A stretch of DNA of 64,000 nucleotides from a virus. Of this stretch, positions 23,641 through 32,955 are shown piece after piece. The stretch spans positions 1 to 64,000 of IMG/VR virus record IMGVR_UViG_3300009164_000054. One strand, 5' to 3'. Numbering within the stretch: position 1 is the first letter of the stretch; each line of letters opens with the position of its first letter. The notes beneath the pieces were generated by a model, which was given only the letters and a program-made list of their open reading frames with translations, was not told where the DNA came from and did not search any database. The position numbers were made by a program, and so were the translations under genes.

Positions 23641-24641
23641 ATTATTTCTCTTTGTGTTAAATATCTCTCAATTGTCTTTAATCCATGTGTTCTGGCAAGG
23701 TCTGCCCAATCTTTTATTCCTTCTTCTAGATAAATCTTTGGTACATTACAATACTCAAACCCAAACTTTTCTGTTATGAGTTGAGAATTCTTTACACCAG
23801 CTTCATCACTGTCAAAGGATAAGATTTGTGTGTCAGAGTTTTCTTTGATGTATTCTACATTCTCTTCAGAGAAACATCCTAAGCCTTCATTCTGTACAGC
23901 ACAACAACATGGCACAACCTTCTTCATCACCATATAATCCTTCTTACTCTTATTGATGAATGCAACATCACAATCTTTTATATCTTGTAATCCATCCATC
24001 ATTGTAATAGGAACATTGTTAGGCATCCATTTATTCTTCTTATCTGCAAATGGTCTGTAGATTTTCCAATAGCCCTCATATAGATAACCAAATCTAAGCT
24101 CAGTGTCCTTTAGAGGGAACTTCTGTTTGTTTAGATAGAGAGTGTCTATTGAATACACATTGTTAGCTCTAAGATCATCTATGTCCTGATAATATTCATT
24201 CCAATATGCTAGCTCTTCGTGTGTGAACTTTCTTGACTTCACTTGAATAAAGAATTCACGTTTGCTTAATAATGGTGGTTGCGTATATTCAGAAACAATT
24301 CTCTCATAGTTTTTTGTAGAAGAAGAATTAACAATACCAAGATCAAAATCTCTATCAATCATAAACAATGCTTCACTTAATGATGATAGATTGAATAGCA
24401 TTACCACAAAATTAAAACATCCACCTCTTCTAGTAGAATCTGAAAAATCATGAAATGTTAATGCTTTTCCTTTATATCCTATAATGAATGAAGGATTCTT
24501 CTCGTTTCTAAATGGTGAATAAGTAACAACATTTATCTTCCAGTTATCGTGAGGCATATACATTCTGTATATATCATATTCAGATATCCTGCTCAGTATA
24601 TTCTCACATGTTAGTTTTACTCTTCTTGTTCCTTTTATCAT
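23637..24641 (-). CDS. DNA primase (TOPRIM, DnaG-like)
   Basis: A 334-aa protein. The N-terminus (VTYSPFRNEKNPSFIIGYKGKALTFHDFSDSTRRGGCFNFVVML) corresponds to the bacterial/phage primase CHC2-like segment, though the classic zinc Cys set is not obvious. The C-terminal TOPRIM part includes INKSKKDYMVMKK, QNEGLG and SFDSDEAGVKNS, holding the acidic metal residues. It would make RNA primers for the phage replisome together with the DnaB-like helicase. It follows a terminator and may start a new transcription unit. Confidence 0.85.
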   Translation of the reverse strand: MIKGTRRVKLTCENILSRISEYDIYRMYMPHDNWKINVVTYSPFRNEKNPSFIIGYKGKALTFHDFSDSTRRGGCFNFVVMLFNLSSLSEALFMIDRDFDLGIVNSSSTKNYERIVSEYTQPPLLSKREFFIQVKSRKFTHEELAYWNEYYQDIDDLRANNVYSIDTLYLNKQKFPLKDTELRFGYLYEGYWKIYRPFADKKNKWMPNNVPITMMDGLQDIKDCDVAFINKSKKDYMVMKKVVPCCCAVQNEGLGCFSEENVEYIKENSDTQILSFDSDEAGVKNSQLITEKFGFEYCNVPKIYLEEGIKDWADLARTHGLKTIERYLTQREII

Positions 24642-24668
24642 AGCTCTAAATGTAAATTATTGCTATTA

Positions 24669-24685
24669 GTACCAATTATTGGTAC
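24669..24685. promoter_or_regulatory. 17-bp perfect palindrome upstream of primase
   Basis: GTACCAAT and ATTGGTAC flank a single T at 24669-24685. It lies in the 116-nt space between the SSB terminator and the primase start, so it could be an operator or a second hairpin. Confidence 0.45.
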
Positions 24686-24704
24686 TTTTCGCAAACTATT
24701 ACTA

Positions 24705-24736
24705 ATAAAAAACCCTCTCCAAATTAATGAAGAGGG
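24705..24736 (-). terminator. Intrinsic terminator after SSB-like gene
   Basis: On the minus strand CCCTCT (24736-24731) pairs with AGAGGG (24718-24713) over a 12-nt loop, then TTTTTTAT. It follows the SSB-like gene by about 20 nt. Confidence 0.82.
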
Positions 24737-24757
24737 CTCTTACTAACAATAAATCAA

Positions 24758-25630
24758 TTAATAATCATCTCCATCTTCAGATATAAACGCATCAGAAGCA
24801 ACTAAGTTATCATCTGTGTTATAATCTTGTAAATCTTTCAGGATGTAATAGTCTTTACAACCATATTCTCCAACAACATTCACTACGAATTTCTCATGTG
24901 CTTTCAATTCTTTTGGTTTCTTATTCTTAAGATTATCTATTGTTTTTCTGTTTCCATAATCAACAAGTCTAAATTGTTTAAGACCACCTCCATAAAGAAA
25001 AGCTTTGTTGTAGATTCCTTGATACTCTTTAGACTCACCATCACGTTCTTTAACTATGACAGTAGCTAATGCACCCACTGGACCACACCATTCACCATTG
25101 ATTTCATCTTTAAGTTGTTTCACATTACCTTTCATCAACTTCTTCCATTCTATTTCTAATGTTGTAGTTGCTTTACGATAATCTAATTCACACAACCATG
25201 TGCGTAAGAAGTTATAAAAATCTTCTTCACCTACATATGCAATTCTATAATCTCTATCTTTCTTAAACCAATCAGCTAGATCATTCTCATCAGCTGCCCA
25301 AGAACACATACCAACATTATTGACATATTGATTCTTAGTACCATCTTTATTCTCACGTTCTTTATCTTCTAAGAAGAAGCTCACTTTGAACTTATCTTTA
25401 TTTTTAAGTTCTTCTAACCATATATCAACACGAAGATAGTTATTACCATCTTTGGTCTCACCTAAGTACTCAGCAGCTTTGCTGTCTTCTTTAAGTTCCA
25501 TACCAAGTATGTCTTTAAACTCTTCGATTGTTGGATTAATAGCTACTACGTTTGCTTCAAACAAACCAACTTTTTTTCCGAAATCTCCACTTCCTGTGTT
25601 TTCTCTTTTACTTCCGCCAATTCCTGCCAT
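24758..25630 (-). CDS. ssb: Single-stranded DNA-binding protein (crAss-type)
   Basis: A 290-aa protein between a RecA-fold ATPase and a terminator. It has LRVDIWLEELKNKDKFKVSFFLEDKERENKDGTKNQYVNN, typical of the OB-fold ssDNA-binding proteins of crAss-like phages, and a short acidic end FISEDGDDY, as in SSB tails that recruit partners. The Gly/Ser-rich N-terminus (MAGIGGSKRENTGSGDFGKK) is probably disordered. Assignment rests on length, context and tail. Confidence 0.65.
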   Translation of the reverse strand: MAGIGGSKRENTGSGDFGKKVGLFEANVVAINPTIEEFKDILGMELKEDSKAAEYLGETKDGNNYLRVDIWLEELKNKDKFKVSFFLEDKERENKDGTKNQYVNNVGMCSWAADENDLADWFKKDRDYRIAYVGEEDFYNFLRTWLCELDYRKATTTLEIEWKKLMKGNVKQLKDEINGEWCGPVGALATVIVKERDGESKEYQGIYNKAFLYGGGLKQFRLVDYGNRKTIDNLKNKKPKELKAHEKFVVNVVGEYGCKDYYILKDLQDYNTDDNLVASDAFISEDGDDY

Positions 25631-25658
25631 AATTTTGATTTTTAATTTATTTATTTAG

Positions 25659-26333
25659 TTATGCATTATAATAATTAGTTAAACTGTCTGCTACTAATTG
25701 CAGATTGTTTGGTATTTTAAGCTCTTGGAACATTCCATCAGGGCTTTTAGCTGGTATCTTTCTATAACGATTAGTTATTAGTTGATAGTTAACTGTTCCA
25801 TCTTTGTTCTCTTCTACACTAGTGTATAGACAAACAGTCAACAGTCCTTCAAGTAAGACTTGATTGTCAATTAATTTACCTGCTGTTTTGATTTTATATC
25901 CTATGATATCTTGTCCATCCATTATTTCTTCTGGATGTGTTAGATAGAACACAGTGATATCATTTCTTAACTGTCTAGCAGTTCTAAATAGATCTACCAT
26001 GTCTTTAGCCATAACACTAAATTTGGTAAATCCTGTCTCTGTAGCTTTACTCACCATATTGAATCCCATAATATAATTAGAGTCTTCAATGATGATGTTC
26101 TTAACATGTGGAGCTTTTTCAGAAATAGTCTTTAATAAACGAGTGATCTCGTTAGCATCATCTACTTCCTTGTAATTCTTCTTTTCTAGATTGTAAAGTT
26201 TCTCACTCCCTTTGAATGGAAGTTCTTTCTTTGCAACATTGATAATGTACGTTTCTTCTGGATTTAAATGCTTTATTGCTGTACTTTTTCCTGTACCAGT
26301 TGCACCTACAATCCCTACTAATTTACTTGCCAT
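25659..26333 (-). CDS. RecA-fold P-loop ATPase (Sak4-like)
   Basis: A 224-aa protein with Walker A GATGTGKST (10-18), Walker B region VKNIIIEDSNYIMG, and DITVFYLTHPEE followed by GYKIKTAGKLIDN. This suits the compact phage nucleotide-binding proteins related to Sak4, which act in single-strand annealing. Adjacent to SSB, its usual partner. A TATCTTTA element sits near 26370 on the minus strand and may drive it with SSB. Confidence 0.75.
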   Translation of the reverse strand: MASKLVGIVGATGTGKSTAIKHLNPEETYIINVAKKELPFKGSEKLYNLEKKNYKEVDDANEITRLLKTISEKAPHVKNIIIEDSNYIMGFNMVSKATETGFTKFSVMAKDMVDLFRTARQLRNDITVFYLTHPEEIMDGQDIIGYKIKTAGKLIDNQVLLEGLLTVCLYTSVEENKDGTVNYQLITNRYRKIPAKSPDGMFQELKIPNNLQLVADSLTNYYNA

Positions 26334-26394
26334 TGATTTTAATTTATTTAGTTATTTAATTTTCATTATATAAAGATAAGAATAATTTTTTTAA

Positions 26395-26946
26395 TTATAT
26401 CTTTTTATTCCAAGGTATTTTACCAAATCTAGGATTTTTGTCTCCTTTTTTAGCTTCTGATATTCTTTGTTTATGTTCTTCAGATTTTTTAACACCTTTA
26501 TTGGCTTGAGACATTTTTAATTTTGTTTCATCTGATAATTTTCTATCTTGTTTTGCTAAAGATAGCTTTAATCTGTGCTCTGGAGATAATTTCTTACCAG
26601 TTAAGGCTTTTTTGGTTTTCTCAATTGCTTCTACACTATTTCCAGCTTTATTTAATGGATGTGTAGGTTTCATATTGTAGCCTTTATTATAGTTAAATGC
26701 ATCTAACATATTACACCAATAATGCTCTTGTGAATATAAATATTCTTCATCACATTCTTCAAGAATTTCAAAATCAAATGATTTTTCACCATACTTATTA
26801 AAAGCACGTTGAAGATGTTCATTTATATGAATATTGTTTCTTAAAGTATATTTATGTTTGGAAATTCTATTTAAAAAATTAATAGTTTTTCCTACATAAA
26901 GTTTATTATTTACTTTATTGGTGATTGTGTAGATGCATGAAGTCAT
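26395..26946 (-). CDS. GIY-YIG homing endonuclease with NUMOD3 repeats
   Basis: A 183-aa protein with the GIY-YIG core CIYTITNKVNNKLYVGKT, catalytic Arg in FLNRISKHK and Glu in LYSQEHYWCNML. Three NUMOD3-like motifs follow (GKKLSPEHRLKLS, DRKLSDETKLKMS, GVKKSEEHKQRIS). Free-standing insertion between the ATPase and the SF2 helicase, overlapping the helicase stop by 4 nt. Confidence 0.9.
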   Translation of the reverse strand: MTSCIYTITNKVNNKLYVGKTINFLNRISKHKYTLRNNIHINEHLQRAFNKYGEKSFDFEILEECDEEYLYSQEHYWCNMLDAFNYNKGYNMKPTHPLNKAGNSVEAIEKTKKALTGKKLSPEHRLKLSLAKQDRKLSDETKLKMSQANKGVKKSEEHKQRISEAKKGDKNPRFGKIPWNKKI

Positions 26947-28022
26947 AAGTAAAATATTTTATCTTTGTCAAACAGATCTAAGGCTCTTGAAAGCCATGTT
27001 AATTCGATAGGTTCTGTTGTACTAACAATACAAATATACGCTTTTTTTTCTAAATTATCATAATCCATTGCCATACATCTAAATATTTTTTGTGTAAGAT
27101 TTTCAGGATTTGAATCAAAAGAATTTATTATAACTCTATTTAACTTTGAAAATGTCACTCCTGTATTACCAATCTTTACAACAGCTAAATGTTTTCCTTC
27201 TCCTTCAGCAAAGTCTTCAAAAATACTTTTTTCTTTAGACTTATTATGATAGGATGGAATACCAAGATTATCTGCAACAGCAGTGGTACCGCAGAATACT
27301 AAGACCCTCTCATTTTTATGTGCAGCCAAAAGTGCCTTTGTAGCTATAGATTTGGCTAGGGATGATTGAATCAAACGCATTCTAGCTAGACGTAAAAACA
27401 TTGTATCTGTACCACTATTCTGTAGTTTGTTAATCACCCAGGATATGCCATCATAATGCTTCTTCTCAGTCTTGAGCTTACCCTTGTAATCATTGTACAC
27501 AGTGTTATCTAAAGGCACTCTTATTACATGTATTTCATAATCTACAATAACACCTTCTTCAATTGCTTTTTCAATTGGATATGTAGCTATTACATGTATG
27601 TCAAGTTCTTCTTCTAATGTTCGTTCTGTATCACTGGCTAATGTACCAGTGAGACCAAGAATCTGTTTGTTGTTATCAAACAAATCCTTACACACTTCTA
27701 TCTGAGCTTCACTCAGTAGATGTATCTCATCTATAATAACAAGATCATACTTCTTATCACTATATTTCTTTAGTGATAGGTGAGTTGTATATGTTACATT
27801 AGCATCGAGATATCCTCTATCAGCAAAATCAGCTTGCCAAGAGTCTTTAATCTTATTATCTGGATAAGCAATAAGCACGCTCTTAAGTTTTGGTTTAAAA
27901 TGTTCTAGTATATTAATACTAGTTCTTATCTTACCAAACCTAGGACATAAGTTTAATATGCCATGCTTCTTTTTTAACCATACATCAGCAAATTCTCTTT
28001 GCCTTTTATCACGTATTGTCAT
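26943..28022 (-). CDS. SF2 helicase (DEIH, SNF2/UvsW-like)
   Basis: A 359-aa protein with the SF2 order: a variant motif I (LCPRFGKIRTS, where Walker A Gly-Lys-Thr becomes G-K-I), KSVLIAYP, DEAD-box form IDEIH, motif III LTGT, and the C-terminal VLVFCGTT and VVKIGNTGVTFSKLNRVI and QKIFRCMA motifs. It could branch-migrate or remodel DNA for replication and recombination. Similar proteins are a standard part of crAss-like replication modules. Overlaps DnaB by 4 nt. Confidence 0.82.
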   Translation of the reverse strand: MTIRDKRQREFADVWLKKKHGILNLCPRFGKIRTSINILEHFKPKLKSVLIAYPDNKIKDSWQADFADRGYLDANVTYTTHLSLKKYSDKKYDLVIIDEIHLLSEAQIEVCKDLFDNNKQILGLTGTLASDTERTLEEELDIHVIATYPIEKAIEEGVIVDYEIHVIRVPLDNTVYNDYKGKLKTEKKHYDGISWVINKLQNSGTDTMFLRLARMRLIQSSLAKSIATKALLAAHKNERVLVFCGTTAVADNLGIPSYHNKSKEKSIFEDFAEGEGKHLAVVKIGNTGVTFSKLNRVIINSFDSNPENLTQKIFRCMAMDYDNLEKKAYICIVSTTEPIELTWLSRALDLFDKDKIFYL

Positions 28023-29086
28023 TCTCTTAGGAAATATGATTTATTTGTTACGCTCTGATAGTCATCATCAGTGATGTCTTTTTTTCTAGGCAATTCCTTG
28101 AATAGGCCCAATTCACCCAAGAATGCAAGTCCTATTCTTAAATCGTCTGCACCATAGCTATTTTTAATAAGTCTAACACTTCTAAAATACTTAGCACCAT
28201 ATTCATCTTTTAGTTTATCTAAGTCATAACCACTAGGGTCTGCCACTTTGTATCTCATAGGATCAAATAATGCCATAACAACATCAGCATCATTCTGTGT
28301 TGCTGAGCTGTCTGCAAAATCCTCTAGTTGAGGTTCTACATCACCATTCTTTATTCTAGAAGGATTAGAAATGTCACGATTGAACTGACTAACCACCACT
28401 GGTGAATATCCATAGAAATCTCTAGCATATCTAAGTTCATCAGACATCTTATCAATAGCTTGTTTCTTTGTAGGTTGATCTTTAGTTAGCTTAAGCAAAC
28501 CAATGTGATCTATTACCACCATAGTGATTTGACTTGGGTCATTAGGAATATATATTTTATTCCATTTATCCAATTGTTCTATTGTACCATTCTCTAGCGC
28601 ATAATCTTTTAGCTCTTTTGCTATACCTACAGGATTTTCTGGTCCATCAATGATAGTAACAATTTCACACAGCTTATCTACATAATCTTTGTAATGTAAG
28701 AACAGATCATGTTCATCTTTAGTCAGCTTCTCAGTCCAACCAAGAAGCTTACCTACAGGAATAATGATTCCCTGGTCTAGAAATATTTTACGAGATACCC
28801 ATTTGGCAATCTTATAAGTTCTACTTCTCTCCATGGACCTATACCACACCTTCACTTTGATACCTGAAGCAATTCCTTCTTTAGACATAGCCCAATCAAC
28901 AGGATTAAGAACAAATGCATCATCAATGAAAGATGTTTTACCACTACCAGTTAGACCACCTACAAGATAATACATACTCTTACGAATACCTACATATCTA
29001 GTCAAGCGATCAAATCCCATAGGGATTCCTTTGTTGAGATCATTCATCCCTTTCTCAACTTCTGCATTTAATAGTTCAAAACTCAT
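28019..29086 (-). CDS. DnaB-like replicative helicase
   Basis: A 355-aa RecA-fold helicase. Walker A GGLTGSGKTSF (43-53), a downstream GIAKELKDYALENGTIE region, Walker B ITMVVIDHIGLL, then VVVSQFNRDISNPSR and QLEDFADSSATQNDADVVMAL, the DnaB/KaiC motif H4 region. It lacks a long N-terminal domain. It should unwind the fork with the TOPRIM primase. Overlaps its neighbours. Confidence 0.88.
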   Translation of the reverse strand: MSFELLNAEVEKGMNDLNKGIPMGFDRLTRYVGIRKSMYYLVGGLTGSGKTSFIDDAFVLNPVDWAMSKEGIASGIKVKVWYRSMERSRTYKIAKWVSRKIFLDQGIIIPVGKLLGWTEKLTKDEHDLFLHYKDYVDKLCEIVTIIDGPENPVGIAKELKDYALENGTIEQLDKWNKIYIPNDPSQITMVVIDHIGLLKLTKDQPTKKQAIDKMSDELRYARDFYGYSPVVVSQFNRDISNPSRIKNGDVEPQLEDFADSSATQNDADVVMALFDPMRYKVADPSGYDLDKLKDEYGAKYFRSVRLIKNSYGADDLRIGLAFLGELGLFKELPRKKDITDDDYQSVTNKSYFLRE

Positions 29087-29294
29087 GTTTTATGTTTTTA
29101 GATGGATATCTACTTATTCTTGACCTAGGATTTTCTTTCATTGCATGCTTTAATGAATCATACTCAGTAAAAACTCCTTCTGGCTTATATCCACATTCAT
29201 TTTCATAAATGTAAATATCTGGAGCATCTTTTAATTCTAATTCATTATATAGCTCAACTGTTCTATCATCAAATGTAACTACTCTTTGTTTCAT
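29076..29294 (-). CDS. Hypothetical 72-aa protein
   Basis: No family recognised. Acidic N-terminal half, basic tail (MKENPRSRISRYPSKNIKHEF). Overlaps DnaB and the 64-aa gene by 4-11 nt. Confidence 0.55.
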   Translation of the reverse strand: MKQRVVTFDDRTVELYNELELKDAPDIYIYENECGYKPEGVFTEYDSLKHAMKENPRSRISRYPSKNIKHEF

Positions 29295-29485
29295 AATAGC
29301 TCTATTTCTTGTTTAACTTCTAACCAAAATGGTTTCATCACTTGATAACAGTGTTCTAATATCTCATCAACTGCTATTAATGCACAATTCTTAGCTCTTT
29401 GTAAACAATCTTCTTGTCCAAGTTTCCATTGAACATTAGGATAGAACTTCTGAATTAATTCTTTAGCCTTTTCTTTTGGTGTCAT
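29291..29485 (-). CDS. Hypothetical 64-aa helical protein
   Basis: Starts TPKEKAKELIQKFYPNVQWK and continues with KNCALIAVDEILEHCY. This small form, KAkeLi..f and CALIAVdeil, is common in Bacteroidetes phages. No function known. Shares one base with the next gene. Confidence 0.6.
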   Translation of the reverse strand: MTPKEKAKELIQKFYPNVQWKLGQEDCLQRAKNCALIAVDEILEHCYQVMKPFWLEVKQEIELL

Positions 29486-30114
29486 TAGATATCTGTACCT
29501 CCTGTTGGTTTTAGTTTAGCTTCAGTGATTGTTCCACCATCTTTAATTAGTTCAATGAAAGGCTCAAATGCTCTTTGATTCAGATATACAGAGGATCCTT
29601 GCATAAACTTAAGTCTATTGGCATTCTCTGTAATGGATGTTTCTTTCTTTTGATTCACCTCGAAGTTGAGAGCAGCTATAAGTTGTTCAGCTGTATATTC
29701 TCCTTCTAAGAGTATTTTATCAAATTTCAATCTACAATCATCTTTATGTAATCTAAGTGCTCTAGTGCCCTTGAATGTCTTACCCTTGTGTTCAAATGAA
29801 TCTGTACCTGGGTAAGTCTTCCACCACTCTTCAAAATCTGTTGTGGCAGGTCTTCTTCTTACAATCTTAGTGTTCATCTTAGTGTCCATAAACACTAACA
29901 AATCTCTACCTAGCACTGTGAGTTTCTCATCATCTTTTGTTATCAATGCCTTTCTTATTAAAGACTGATAGACAGAAGCAATCTTCATACTCCCCTCACA
30001 TAGAGGAGAGACATCATACTGTTCGTCTATCAGCTTCAGTAGAAATATAACATCAAGGTTGTGACCTCTTTTGATGAGCTCCTCGTATTGTTGAGGGCTT
30101 ATTGTCAATTTCAT
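29485..30114 (-). CDS. Candidate helicase loader/replication initiator-like protein
   Basis: A 209-aa protein. The N-terminal half looks like a winged helix (YEELIKRGHNLDVIFLLKLI, VYQSLIRKALITKDD EKLTVLGRDLLVF). The C-terminal part, FEEWWKTYPGTDSF and KDDCRLKFDKILLEG plus FMQGSSVYLNQRAFEPFIELI, resembles the C-terminal region of DnaD/DnaT-type loaders. Position immediately upstream of DnaB supports a loader role. Evidence is indirect. Confidence 0.5.
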   Translation of the reverse strand: MKLTISPQQYEELIKRGHNLDVIFLLKLIDEQYDVSPLCEGSMKIASVYQSLIRKALITKDDEKLTVLGRDLLVFMDTKMNTKIVRRRPATTDFEEWWKTYPGTDSFEHKGKTFKGTRALRLHKDDCRLKFDKILLEGEYTAEQLIAALNFEVNQKKETSITENANRLKFMQGSSVYLNQRAFEPFIELIKDGGTITEAKLKPTGGTDI

Positions 30115-30262
30115 GTTTTACTATTTTAATTTTTGCAGGTTTTCTTTTCTTATTCTCCTGTTCATCTTCCCATTTATGCCATGCTGCTTCAATCTCTTTT
30201 TGTCTCTCAACAGCATAGATTTCATCATTGGTGTATTCCCAATCTTGTAACAGCCAGTCCAT
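30053..30262 (-). CDS. Hypothetical 69-aa charged protein
   Basis: No family recognised. Acidic helical start and a basic tail (KKRKPAKIKIVKHEI). It overlaps the start of the candidate loader by 62 nt, unusual for this operon, so either gene may begin elsewhere. Confidence 0.5.
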   Translation of the reverse strand: MDWLLQDWEYTNDEIYAVERQKEIEAAWHKWEDEQENKKRKPAKIKIVKHEIDNKPSTIRGAHQKRSQP

Positions 30263-30264
30263 AA

Positions 30265-30528
30265 TTATTTAGCTTTTCTAGGTCTCCCAATTTGCTTCTT
30301 AGCACCTGTTGTAGTTTTGATAACGTTAGCCTTAGGAGTTCTCTTTGTGTATTTTCTCTTTGGCTTAACTTCTAGCTCTACTACATCATCACTTTTGATT
30401 GGGTAATCATCATCGTTCTCCATTTTAATTGTAACTGTTAAGTCTCTAGATGATCTAAATAAACCTAATATCACTGCTGTAGCAACAGCAACAATTCCTG
30501 TAATAATAATAACTGAATTTGTTTCCAT
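30265..30528 (-). CDS. Membrane-anchored protein with AT-hook-like tail
   Basis: An 87-aa protein. Residues about 5-25 (SVIIITGIVAVATAVILGLF) form one hydrophobic segment. The rest is cytoplasmic-type and basic, ending in KRKYTKRTPK and KKQIGRPRKAK, with the G-R-P core of an AT-hook. It could tether AT-rich DNA to the membrane. It sits between the 86-aa gene and the replication genes. Confidence 0.6.
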   Translation of the reverse strand: METNSVIIITGIVAVATAVILGLFRSSRDLTVTIKMENDDDYPIKSDDVVELEVKPKRKYTKRTPKANVIKTTTGAKKQIGRPRKAK

Positions 30529-30539
30529 GTTTTCTTTCT

Positions 30540-30800
30540 TTAATTGTTAATGATTTTTAATCCAAACTGTAGGTCAAACCATCCGAAGGTTGACTCAGCT
30601 TTACTTTTGTTAAACTTAAATATTTTTTTTAGTAATGGAATAGCATAACGCTTGAATTCCTCATGTTGTTCTTCTGTCATGGTATTATTACTATACCACA
30701 ATTCATCTTCTTTAATATCATCAACAGTCTTACCAACCATTTTTAATTGGTATTCTATTAGATGATCCGTAATGTTTGTACGGTTTACTTTTGCTTTCAT
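30540..30800 (-). CDS. Hypothetical 86-aa protein
   Basis: No family recognised. Basic N-terminus, then NTMTEEQHEEFKRYAIPLLKKIFKFNKSKAESTFGWFDLQFGL. Its start overlaps the polymerase stop, so it is co-translated with DNA polymerase and may be an accessory factor. Confidence 0.6.
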   Translation of the reverse strand: MKAKVNRTNITDHLIEYQLKMVGKTVDDIKEDELWYSNNTMTEEQHEEFKRYAIPLLKKIFKFNKSKAESTFGWFDLQFGLKIINN

Positions 30801-32758
30801 TCAAATAAATTTAATTGGTTAGGTATGTACACTGTTTTGATTCTTCTGCCTTCATTGTTAATCTTGGTGACTAGTCTGTTTGCTTTCTCTATGTAATAAT
30901 CATAGTTTACATTATCAGTTTTACTGCGTTTTGGTAAGTAATTACAAACTTTACATACCCATTCGCCTGCTTCTATCTGACTGATTGCAGCAGCTCTAGT
31001 TTGACATTCAGGATTCTTCACCTTAAATATCTTATCACCATCGTTTGATACATAGTAACGTATCAACTTGTTGTACACAGTAGTTTCTCCTGTAGTTCTA
31101 TTCGTTCCTTCATAATGAAAACTTCTAGTTGCTTTCTGTCTTAAACAAAAATCATATAGATTAGTATGATGTATAATCGTAGTATCCACAGGAGTGCCAT
31201 AAACAAAATAACGCTCAAGAGCAATGGGAACAATTCTAGCTGACTTGTTCTTGTGCAATTCAAAATCAGTAAGGAAATCACCTTTTTTCTTAATCTCTCC
31301 ATTTGTCATAATTGCTAAATAATCATTCACTGTACTAAAAATAATCTTGGAATAGTCAGTCCTCTCTAATTCATATTGTGTTAGGTCCATCCAGTCCTTG
31401 TTGATCTCATGCATCAAAGGAAGTAATTCTTTCTTAATCTTGATAGTTACACCATCTGTGTTGGCAGAAATCACATGTATATCATTTAACTCGTATTGTT
31501 CAATAAGCATCATCAATGATAGTTCACCAGTTATAGTGGTGAACATAGTGAGTTGCCTATCATATATCCAGTTTTGCATATCTGATGATTTACCATATAC
31601 AGAGTTAACAGCAAGTTTAAGTGCTCCAACAATTCCTTTAATCTTCTTATTACTCTTAGCAAGAGGTTTAAGCTCTAATCTTTTATCAAACATCTGTTTG
31701 TATCCTCTAAGGAATTCTTTTCCTAAATGAGCAGGAAACTTACCGTTGTTGATAATGATTGCTGGGTAATAAGAACTAACATCCCAATCGATTATCTCAT
31801 AGTCTTCATCAGCTTCAAATATCTTAGGACTATTCTCTGTGTGAAGACCACCTTTCATAAAAGAATATACATTTCCATAGAAATCTATATGCTCTTTGAA
31901 ATCATCTTGCAGACCAAGCTGCATTTTCTTTATCTTAGTTAAGAATGTCTTAAGCTGTGGTGTTTGAAATTCAACATACCTAGCAATACAATTCTTAACA
32001 TCAATTGTCTTTCTAAAATATCCCTTCTTAGGAAGCTCTGTATATTTTATACCTTTCTCTTGACAATAATACTTCTTAATCATCTCATCACCAATTTTAC
32101 TATCAGAATAGTTTAGACAAGGGATACCAAACTCTTGTTCGATATCCTGTCTAAGCTCTATTTGATTGTTTCCTTTGTATAAGGGATGATCTGTATCACC
32201 AAGTGTTATCTTATAGAATTCATACGTAGCATCAACATCATTGTGACAATAGTCAATAGTCATTGCTACCTCTTCTTTTGTCATATCAACCTTAGTGTGA
32301 TGTATAGGCATCTCTTCTATATTCTCAAGATCCATCTCAAACTCTAGTCTTTTTAGACTCACCATTCGATTCTTATTATCGTAGTGGTGTATCTTGAACA
32401 GATCTAATTGTTTGAGGCTTAATTCATGCTCTCTGTACTCAGGAAACACATCATAATTAGCATCATGTATAACATCAGCAGCCTTCTGTGCTATTCTTGC
32501 ACATATTTCTAGGTTTGTTAACTCATGCCAATTCTCATAGTTTCTCAAGATCCATTCAACCACTTGACTATCGAAGCGTAGATTATTATATCCCACCCAA
32601 TAAGCATCACTATTAGCTTCTGTATATCTAACGAAAGCATCAAGTTGATTCTTCCATTTAGATACTTGAAAGCTTTTACCAGCTTTACCAGGCACCATAC
32701 AAACAACACAAAACAGTTCTTGCATTGTCTCTATGTCGAAAATGATTACTTCTTTCAT
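30797..32758 (-). CDS. Family B DNA polymerase
   Basis: A 653-aa enzyme. Exonuclease motifs: ExoI FDIET (7-11), ExoII YNNLRFD (57-63), ExoIII DYCHNDVD (169-176). Polymerase motifs: A DWDVSSYYP (324-332), B KLAVNSVYG (381-389), C SANTDGV (431-437), where the usual Y-x-D-T-D is replaced by A-N-T-D-G. It is shorter than cellular PolB, as in crAss-like phages. A Cys pair near the end (CKVCNY) might bind zinc. It replicates the phage genome with the helicase, primase and SSB around it. Confidence 0.93.
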   Translation of the reverse strand: MKEVIIFDIETMQELFCVVCMVPGKAGKSFQVSKWKNQLDAFVRYTEANSDAYWVGYNNLRFDSQVVEWILRNYENWHELTNLEICARIAQKAADVIHDANYDVFPEYREHELSLKQLDLFKIHHYDNKNRMVSLKRLEFEMDLENIEEMPIHHTKVDMTKEEVAMTIDYCHNDVDATYEFYKITLGDTDHPLYKGNNQIELRQDIEQEFGIPCLNYSDSKIGDEMIKKYYCQEKGIKYTELPKKGYFRKTIDVKNCIARYVEFQTPQLKTFLTKIKKMQLGLQDDFKEHIDFYGNVYSFMKGGLHTENSPKIFEADEDYEIIDWDVSSYYPAIIINNGKFPAHLGKEFLRGYKQMFDKRLELKPLAKSNKKIKGIVGALKLAVNSVYGKSSDMQNWIYDRQLTMFTTITGELSLMMLIEQYELNDIHVISANTDGVTIKIKKELLPLMHEINKDWMDLTQYELERTDYSKIIFSTVNDYLAIMTNGEIKKKGDFLTDFELHKNKSARIVPIALERYFVYGTPVDTTIIHHTNLYDFCLRQKATRSFHYEGTNRTTGETTVYNKLIRYYVSNDGDKIFKVKNPECQTRAAAISQIEAGEWVCKVCNYLPKRSKTDNVNYDYYIEKANRLVTKINNEGRRIKTVYIPNQLNLFE

Positions 32759-32949
32759 AGTTTTGTTTTTTTATGATCTGTCCAATCTAACCAAAATCCT
32801 ATAGCTACAATAATGTTCATACTAAATGATGCTAATATTTCTACTATGTCCTTATATACATTAATAGAAAGATGGATATGTCCTACTACCCAGAAGGGCA
32901 TAGCAAGATTATTTGATATCCATCTAACTAAATAATTTATAAATTTCAT
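32755..32949 (-). CDS. Hypothetical 64-aa membrane protein
   Basis: Two hydrophobic stretches (LAMPFWVVGHIHLSINVY and ILASFSMNIIVAIGFWL) suggest two membrane segments. It starts after a TATCTTTG promoter element and overlaps the polymerase start by 4 nt. Confidence 0.6.
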   Translation of the reverse strand: MKFINYLVRWISNNLAMPFWVVGHIHLSINVYKDIVEILASFSMNIIVAIGFWLDWTDHKKTKL

Positions 32950-32955
32950 AGCCTA

